In this document: piece by piece, positions 58,702-64,000 of the stretch
Position numbering within the stretch: position 1 is the first letter of the stretch
Layout: each line of letters begins with the position of its first letter
Program-made: the position numbers and the translations under genes
Assembly: GCA_023653785.1 (NCBI GenBank)
Contig: JAMKCH010035321.1
Coordinates: 1-64,000 of the forward strand
DNA from: Ophioderma brevispina
Lineage: Eukaryota; Echinodermata; Ophiuroidea; Amphilepidida; Ophiodermatidae
DNA: 64,000 nucleotides
Direction: 5' to 3'
The notes under the pieces: generated by a model
Seen by the model: the letters and a program-made list of their open reading frames with translations, nothing else
Databases searched by the model: none
What the model was told of the DNA's origin: nothing

Positions 58702-60965
58702 TGTTCTGAAAATCATTCTGCAGTGGCTCTAATGTGGAAACGGTTGTAACATTAATACACTGTTACGACCGTTGTGAGTTGCGGCTATATCTGAAAAAGT
58801 ATGTAGTGTACATAGCTAAAATTGCACATGAGTTAGAACACTGTGCCATGTAGTACCTCGATAAAATGGGAGCAATACTGGTGTGTACTTAGGAAAGTAT
58901 TCATATCTGAAGTTCAAAAAAGTTTGACACACAATGTTACACCCGTTATGTCAAATTTAACTGAGCTCTAATTTCTTACGCAAGTAGAAATACTCGGTGA
59001 TGTTTTCAATCTCGGTTGGGCTCATGTAATCTTCTTTCAGTTTTACAAACAGAACTTTAAAAAATCAGTTAATATTGTTCATACCACTAATTTTAGAATC
59101 AATACTTGAAATATTACAGTTTCATCCCAAGATAGTGAACATTAGAGCACAAACATTTTTACAAATATTAAAAATTCTTTTCGCTTTTTATCTCTCCTTA
59201 CCTATACCTGTAAATTATGTGAAAAGTTATATAAATCAGTATTCCATATTCAAATTGGACAATTGATAAAATTAGGTAGTTCCAAATTTACTACTTTTAA
59301 ATCAGCAATAAAGCAAAACTTAAGAGCATACGCATTTCCTTATCCTGAACCAATGGGCTATGCTAGAAATTTCCCAAACCCCCATGACAATTTCAAAATT
59401 CGAAATGACTACGGGAATATCGAAGCTTTTTAACAAATCAGTGTGGGAATTCATTCCCATAGTTTTTTTTTTTTAAACATAATAAACAAAGATATATTAA
59501 ATACTTCAAGAAAAGAAAATCAGTAAAGAATTATAGTATTTTTCTCTGGGAAGTGGGATTTTTTCAGTGGGTCAGTAAAGTCATGGGAATTCCCAGAACC
59601 CTCTTGGATAGCTGCTTAATTACTCAATTATCTTAGTAATAACATCTGGTAAAGTAACCAAATTGGAATATTGGATATGTTTTTTACGATTTTTATTTTA
59701 GGGATTCCCATGCACTTTCTGGAGATCACTATGAGAATTCCCATGTGTTTTTGGAGAAGGGGGATGTGGGAATTCCCACTCTCATTTTTGTAATAATGAA
59801 TTAAACTATCAACATTATTACATGTGATTTTACAATCATGGTTCCATTTAGAAAACAATGTTCACAGAATTTACGATGCGAGATAGGGTTAGAGTGAATC
59901 TTTTATTATTTTTTTCAGAAAAAAATCAAGTAGCTCTGATATAGACACGCATTCTTACATGAGGCAGATTTAATGCTCCAAATCACATTTTGTTGTGTTT
60001 GTGTGGAACCCGCTTTTGCAAATGTTGGTATTTTTGGAAATGACTTCCTTTTTTATAATGAGACGGTTAGAAATTGCAATTCTTTTAAACAGAGTGCAAG
60101 CATTCAATGCCGACGGTTTAGTTGACATAAACATTTGTTTGTAATTAGCTTTAAAGCAAGGAACAAAATAGTCCAAACGTCCAAATGTAAACAATAAAAT
60201 TTATAGTTGCTGATTGCTGTTGTAATTTGTATCAATAGTGATACCAGATAATTACGCTTACCTTCTGTGTGAAAGAATTAATTTTGTCGAACTTCGCTTT
60301 CTCAATAACGGCTTTGATAATGAGTGTTTTATGATGAGGAAATATGTGTGGAAATATGTTTTGATATCAGTGCTTCTCTTGTTGTTCTTAAAATTGGCGA
60401 TCAAATGTAACCTCAAACCACCCCTTTACAAGCCCGTGAGCATTTATGCAACTTTTGATTGATTTACCGCTGAGGCCTTGTATGTTTTCTCTGTAACCCA
60501 TCCAATAACATATACGAAGGGACAGAGTCGAACTACATAACTGCCGTTATTGATCATGTATACTTGGAAGACTGAATGGTGTACTTGTCATTTAATACCG
60601 TCAATTGTCCGCATTGCCGAAGGGTGTTTGAAGAGGAATCTTGTACCGTAATCGTGGGTTCGTTTGCCAGAGCGCAATGAGGCATTTATTTTGATTAAGG
60701 TGAATGTCAACCAATAACCCTTCTATTCAAACATTACAGAAAATGTTAAGGAAATGTTATGTTATGACAAGCACAATTTTACGAGTAATGTTGTAAAATG
60801 CACTTTTGAATGTCATAGAAAAACCTTTCGAACTTGTGCGTCAAACAACTTTAAGTATAACCTGGGAGTTGTAATTGTAAGTCACTGAAAAACCAGCCAC
60901 AATCAATAATACGCCCCCCCCCCCGGGTTGGATTAAACATTATGCAGTTCTAGTTACCGCCCCTT
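58702..60965. other. Gene-free AT-rich stretch with GGGAATTCCC motifs
   Basis: No gene. A cluster of near-palindromic GGGAATTCCC variants lies at 59440-59780 (see findings). A poly(C) run is near 60914-60923. Confidence 0.5.
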
Positions 60966-60973
60966 GACGTTAA

Positions 60974-61440
60974 AGAGACACTGGCACATTTGAAAAATAG
61001 TGCGCCCTCAAGATTTTTCAAAATTGATATATTTCCATGATTGTAAAGCTATTATATACATTAGCCCTGACCTGAAATGATAAAGACCAAATCAGCGTCC
61101 TTATGGGTAAACAGAGCGATTTTATAATTAATGTCGCCGGCGACATTAATTCAGCAGACGACGGAAATGGCGTTTAACACGAGAAACGCACGCCGTATGC
61201 ATGTTTCCACAGCATGCATACTGTTTGACCGGTCTGTGACCTTTGTGGTTTTAATATCAATGAGTACAAGTCTACTGTAATATACACATTTGTTGATTAA
61301 AGTTATGGAAAACTTAAAATCTGTTTTTGAATATGTTATTTTTATGTGTAAAATATATCTCTATTCTTCCAATGACATAATTTAGCATTGCGAGCAAATT
61401 GAAGAAATTTCATATTTTGTGAAAATGTGCCAGTGCCGCT
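60974..61440. mobile_element. TTAA-type MITE, family CACTGGCACATTT, copy 2 (best)
   Basis: Flanked by TTAA at 60970-60973 and 61441-61444. Ends AGAGACACTGGCACATTT and AAATGTGCCAGTGCCGCT are inverted with two mismatches. The interior includes the self-complementary GTCGCCGGCGAC near 61133. 467 bp, non-coding, collinear with 47424-47948. Confidence 0.9.
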
Positions 61441-61444
61441 TTAA

Positions 61445-61965
61445 ACCCATGAGGAGAAACGTGTTTATTGTGTTTGATGGAATTCATTGGAACATATCGC
61501 GCTGCCTGAATTTGGTTTTGGAAGTGGCCGAAAAGTAAAACAGTATTAATTTATCTCCTATAGGGTTCTTAGGGAACCCCCAATGCAATGAGATATTATC
61601 ATTTTAAAAACATTCTGGGGAGGGCACATAGTTGAAATATTGAGAAATAATTAAAAAAAGATAGGCTTAAAAACATTTGTTGGTTTCTAAATGTTTTACA
61701 ATCGATTGTCCTCGTGGTTTAGCGTTGGTGGTCTTCTGCCAAAGTTCTAGTCTAAGACGCGAAAAACCAGCGTTCAAGATTTTATTTAATAATCAGCTTG
61801 GACATGATAAATATTATTTACCAAAGGTATGACTTTTAAGTATTGGACCTGTGTAATAATTATCTTTTACGTATGAGAAAAGAAGTTAGCTGATCATGTT
61901 TTATCATGTTTACAATTTTCTGATTGGTATGTGTTGCTTCCCTCAATGGAAAAATTATTTAATAA
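61445..61965. other. Gene-free stretch upstream of the LINE fragment
   Basis: No endonuclease or upstream reverse-transcriptase sequence is recognisable here, so the LINE fragment that follows is 5'-truncated. Confidence 0.6.
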
Positions 61966-62190
61966 TGTCCTCAAAGGACGGTGTTAGGTCCGTTGATGTT
62001 TTTAATATATATTAATGATATTGCTCCGGATCTTGATACCTCGACTCACATTCGTCTTTTTGCAGATGACTGTCTTTTGTATAGGGTCATTAAATGATCC
62101 CATGACAATGAAGTACTGCAGAAAGACCTCGCATCCCTCTCTGAATGCTCGTGTAAATGGCAAATGGGTTTTAATGGCAAATGGGTTTAA
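61966..62190 (+). pseudogene. LINE reverse-transcriptase fragment, part 1
   Basis: One frame from 61969 reads [14 protein letters not shown], then [10 protein letters not shown] (catalytic FADD motif at 62059-62070 intact), then, after an in-frame TGA at 62095-62097, a segment with NEVLQKDLASLSE and KWQMGFN. This is the palm region of a non-LTR (Jockey/CR1-superfamily-like) reverse transcriptase. The 5' part is absent and a 17-bp tandem duplication (TGGCAAATGGGTTTTAA) precedes the insertion at 62191. Not functional. Confidence 0.9.
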
Positions 62191-62602
62191 AGGAGAACCA
62201 TACTAAGAATAGCTTATACAATATACGCTATAAAAATAATTATTGAACACATATTGAGTGGCTACATGGGAAAACGGAATTATACTAACCATATAGTGTA
62301 TATGGGATATGTATATGTGTTATAAATGCGATACGGACGGCACAGTAGCGTCATACACCTTCACACGTGATGCTTTCACGATGTCTATTTCCTATGGCAT
62401 GTATGACGCAAACGTGCCGACTGTACCGCATAACACGTTATACATCAGCGCGAATTTTAAATAGCGCATGGTCAGACTAGATGGTTTTAACTCATCGTTA
62501 TGGTTAATATAATTCTGTTTTTCAATGAAACCATTCGATATGTGGTCAATAAGTATTTTATAGAGTATTTTGTATAATATTATTCGTTGTACGGGTTCTC
62601 CT
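62191..62602. mobile_element. TTAA-type fold-back MITE inserted in the LINE, AGGAGAACC family
   Basis: A 412-bp element flanked by TTAA at 62187-62190 and 62603-62606, with ends AGGAGAACC and GGTTCTCCT. The inverted match runs through almost the whole element: GGAATTATACTAACCATA opposes TATGGTTAATATAATTCTG, and ACGGCACAGTAGCGTCATAC opposes GTATGACGCAAACGTGCC. It is nearly a full palindrome with a short centre near 62370-62395. It splits the reverse-transcriptase frame, which resumes directly after it. Confidence 0.93.
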
Positions 62603-62604
62603 TT

Positions 62605-62680
62605 AATGTATCTAAGTGTAAAACGTTACGAATAACCACAAAACGCAATCCAATTGTATATACCTATAGCATGGGTTTTG
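62605..62680 (+). pseudogene. LINE reverse-transcriptase fragment, part 2
   Basis: Right after the TTAA element the frame continues NVSKCKTLRITTKRNPI, the segment that normally follows WQM.FN in non-LTR reverse transcriptases. The match ends near 62675, where a short imperfect repeat (GAATATTACCCATGCG / GAATATTACTCCTGCG) begins. Confidence 0.88.
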
Positions 62681-62684
62681 AATA

Positions 62685-63064
62685 TTACCCATGCGTAGAG
62701 ATTAGAATATTACTCCTGCGTCGAGAGTAGAGCGCCTAACAAGCAGCCACTCTCCTGTGCTCTTCAAACTTTTGCTTTATTGATATGTTTACTGGAATTG
62801 CCGTTGTATATTTTTACACCACTGGATGGCTTTTAACCTCACGATTCTACTGGATACTTTTAACCTTAAAAGGAGTTTTGCTGTGTTTTAAGTGAAAAAT
62901 CCTATGTGGATTTTATAATTTGAACACATAATATTAATATATATATATGTTGTACCCATGTTGGATTTTGTATTCTGCAGCCAACCTTGGATTTAATCTG
63001 GCTACTTGACTTCCAATTGACTCTCATCTTCTTTTGTGATGGATGAATAGTGTCTGATTAGACA
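62685..63064. other. Non-coding sequence before the second LINE
   Basis: AT-rich with a TATA run near 62936-62948. It may include the 5' UTR of the LINE that follows; its true start could not be fixed. Confidence 0.45.
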
Positions 63065-64000
63065 ATGGATGTAATCTTCCTGTTTATCCTCCTCCTCATA
63101 TATGGACAATTATGTGGTGATGAAACATCTTTAAGAACTTGCATAGGCCAAATTGTGTGGAAAAATCTCACAACAACATTGCCTTGGCCAAGAAACCAAA
63201 TTCACCACCTTGAATATCTAAAAGGACCCCTGTACTACTATGATAACTCAACAAGTACTTTTCACCTTGAACTTTTGGTATCTGGAGATATCAACCCAAA
63301 CCCAGGAACTGATTCTCTCTACAGAAATGACCATCCACATACTTCCAACAACCCTACTCATGCAAAGTCTTCCTACACCTGAAATCAACTGTATCATCTG
63401 CGCAACAACCATGAATCCCCCAACTCTACTTACTGCTTATCCCCCGGCACATTATCTCATATTCAACACCTTGGTATCCTGGCAGATAAACCCCACCACT
63501 ATCGTACACATAGAGGTAGAAAAGCTGGACGCCGTAGAACTACACATATTTCGACTCATGTATCATGTATTCCTGTGAGGCCTGACGTGCTCCTTTCTGC
63601 TAAACATGACAAAGGTAGTAACCCCAACAATCTTGCACAACTTACCACTTCATCTCAACATGATATCAAAGCTGTTTTATGGAATGCTCGATCAACCTGG
63701 AACAAAACCTTGTAGGTTTACGACTTTGTCTAGAAAACAACATTGATATAGATTTTGGTGTACCGCGAACCTGGTTAGGTGAAGATGACCCTGTGATAAA
63801 TGGAGAACTTACACCTCCTTCATCCTCTTTCCTCAATATTCCACGAACTCAACTGGTTTATATGGGGGAAATCGGATATTTTGTACAAAAATTTTCAAAT
63901 CTTAACATCTCAATTAAGAAAACTAATATTGAAAACCATTACATTTGAACCCCTTACTGAAAATGGGTTAAAACTAAGGAATATTTTAACTGAAATGATG
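63065..64000 (+). pseudogene. CR1/L2-like LINE: N-terminal 2A-like ORF and start of APE endonuclease
   Basis: The frame from ATG 63065 gives a hydrophobic N-terminus (MDVIFLFILLLIYG), then at residues 71-82 LVSGDINPNPGT, matching the SGDIxxNPGP 2A-like motif found in many CR1/L2-type elements except for the last Pro. After an in-frame TGA (63380-63382) the same frame continues with a basic HRGRKAGRRR patch and KAVLWNARSTWNK, the first conserved block of APE-type endonuclease, then stops at TAG 63713-63715. A frameshift gives GVPRTWLGEDDPVINGEL and IGYFVQKFSNLNISIKKT, the next APE blocks; the catalytic Glu usual before TWL is Arg. It runs off the window end. Inactive. Confidence 0.88.

Overview
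The window looks like AT-rich intergenic DNA from a eukaryote. I find no complete host protein-coding gene, no rRNA gene, no functional tRNA gene and no CRISPR array. The longest open frames are explained by low-complexity tracts, tandem repeats or decayed retrotransposons. Several features suggest a marine invertebrate, possibly a deuterostome: tRNA-headed SINEs with a shared core, LINE fragments with the non-LTR reverse-transcriptase FADD motif and an APE endonuclease, and a LINE first ORF carrying a 2A-like peptide. The taxonomic placement is inference only.

Layout. Positions 1-12.5 kb are a mosaic of related blocks. Block A (1-1840) and block B (4862-8880) are copies of one ancestral sequence, and B carries several later insertions. 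Comparing them gives insertion-free sites that fix the ends and target duplications of a TTAA-flanked element (6422-6932) and a TA-flanked mariner-like element (7357-8441). A second repeat occurs at 1791-2556, 2799-3796 and 11815-12535. Positions 12.5-26.5 kb are mostly unique AT-rich sequence with SINEs, another mariner-like element (23634-24735) and two weak terminal-exon candidates. Positions 26.56-31.31 kb are a tandem pair of about 2.2-2.5 kb units differing mostly by small indels. Positions 33.2-34.3 kb are a degenerate satellite. Positions 35.5-38.8 kb hold two copies of a TTAA family with G/C-tract ends. Positions 39.45-41.75 kb are a 2.3 kb fold-back structure with a 21-bp minisatellite in only one arm. 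Positions 42-51 kb hold pyrimidine tracts and several fold-back elements. Positions 51.2-55.3 kb are a second tandem pair (about 2.05 kb units), each containing a LINE 3' end. Positions 55.3-64 kb hold SINEs, three more TTAA elements and two LINE remnants. One LINE remnant is split by a TTAA element; the other runs off the window end.

Main theme. At least six sequence-distinct families of non-coding fold-back elements lie between TTAA tetranucleotides. That target is typical of piggyBac-type transposition, but no transposase is visible in the window. These elements, together with the large asymmetric fold-back structure and the SINE/LINE shared 3' tail, are the best candidates for undescribed biology here. 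All alignments were made by eye, so boundaries are approximate unless an insertion-free site or an intact flanking tetranucleotide fixes them.
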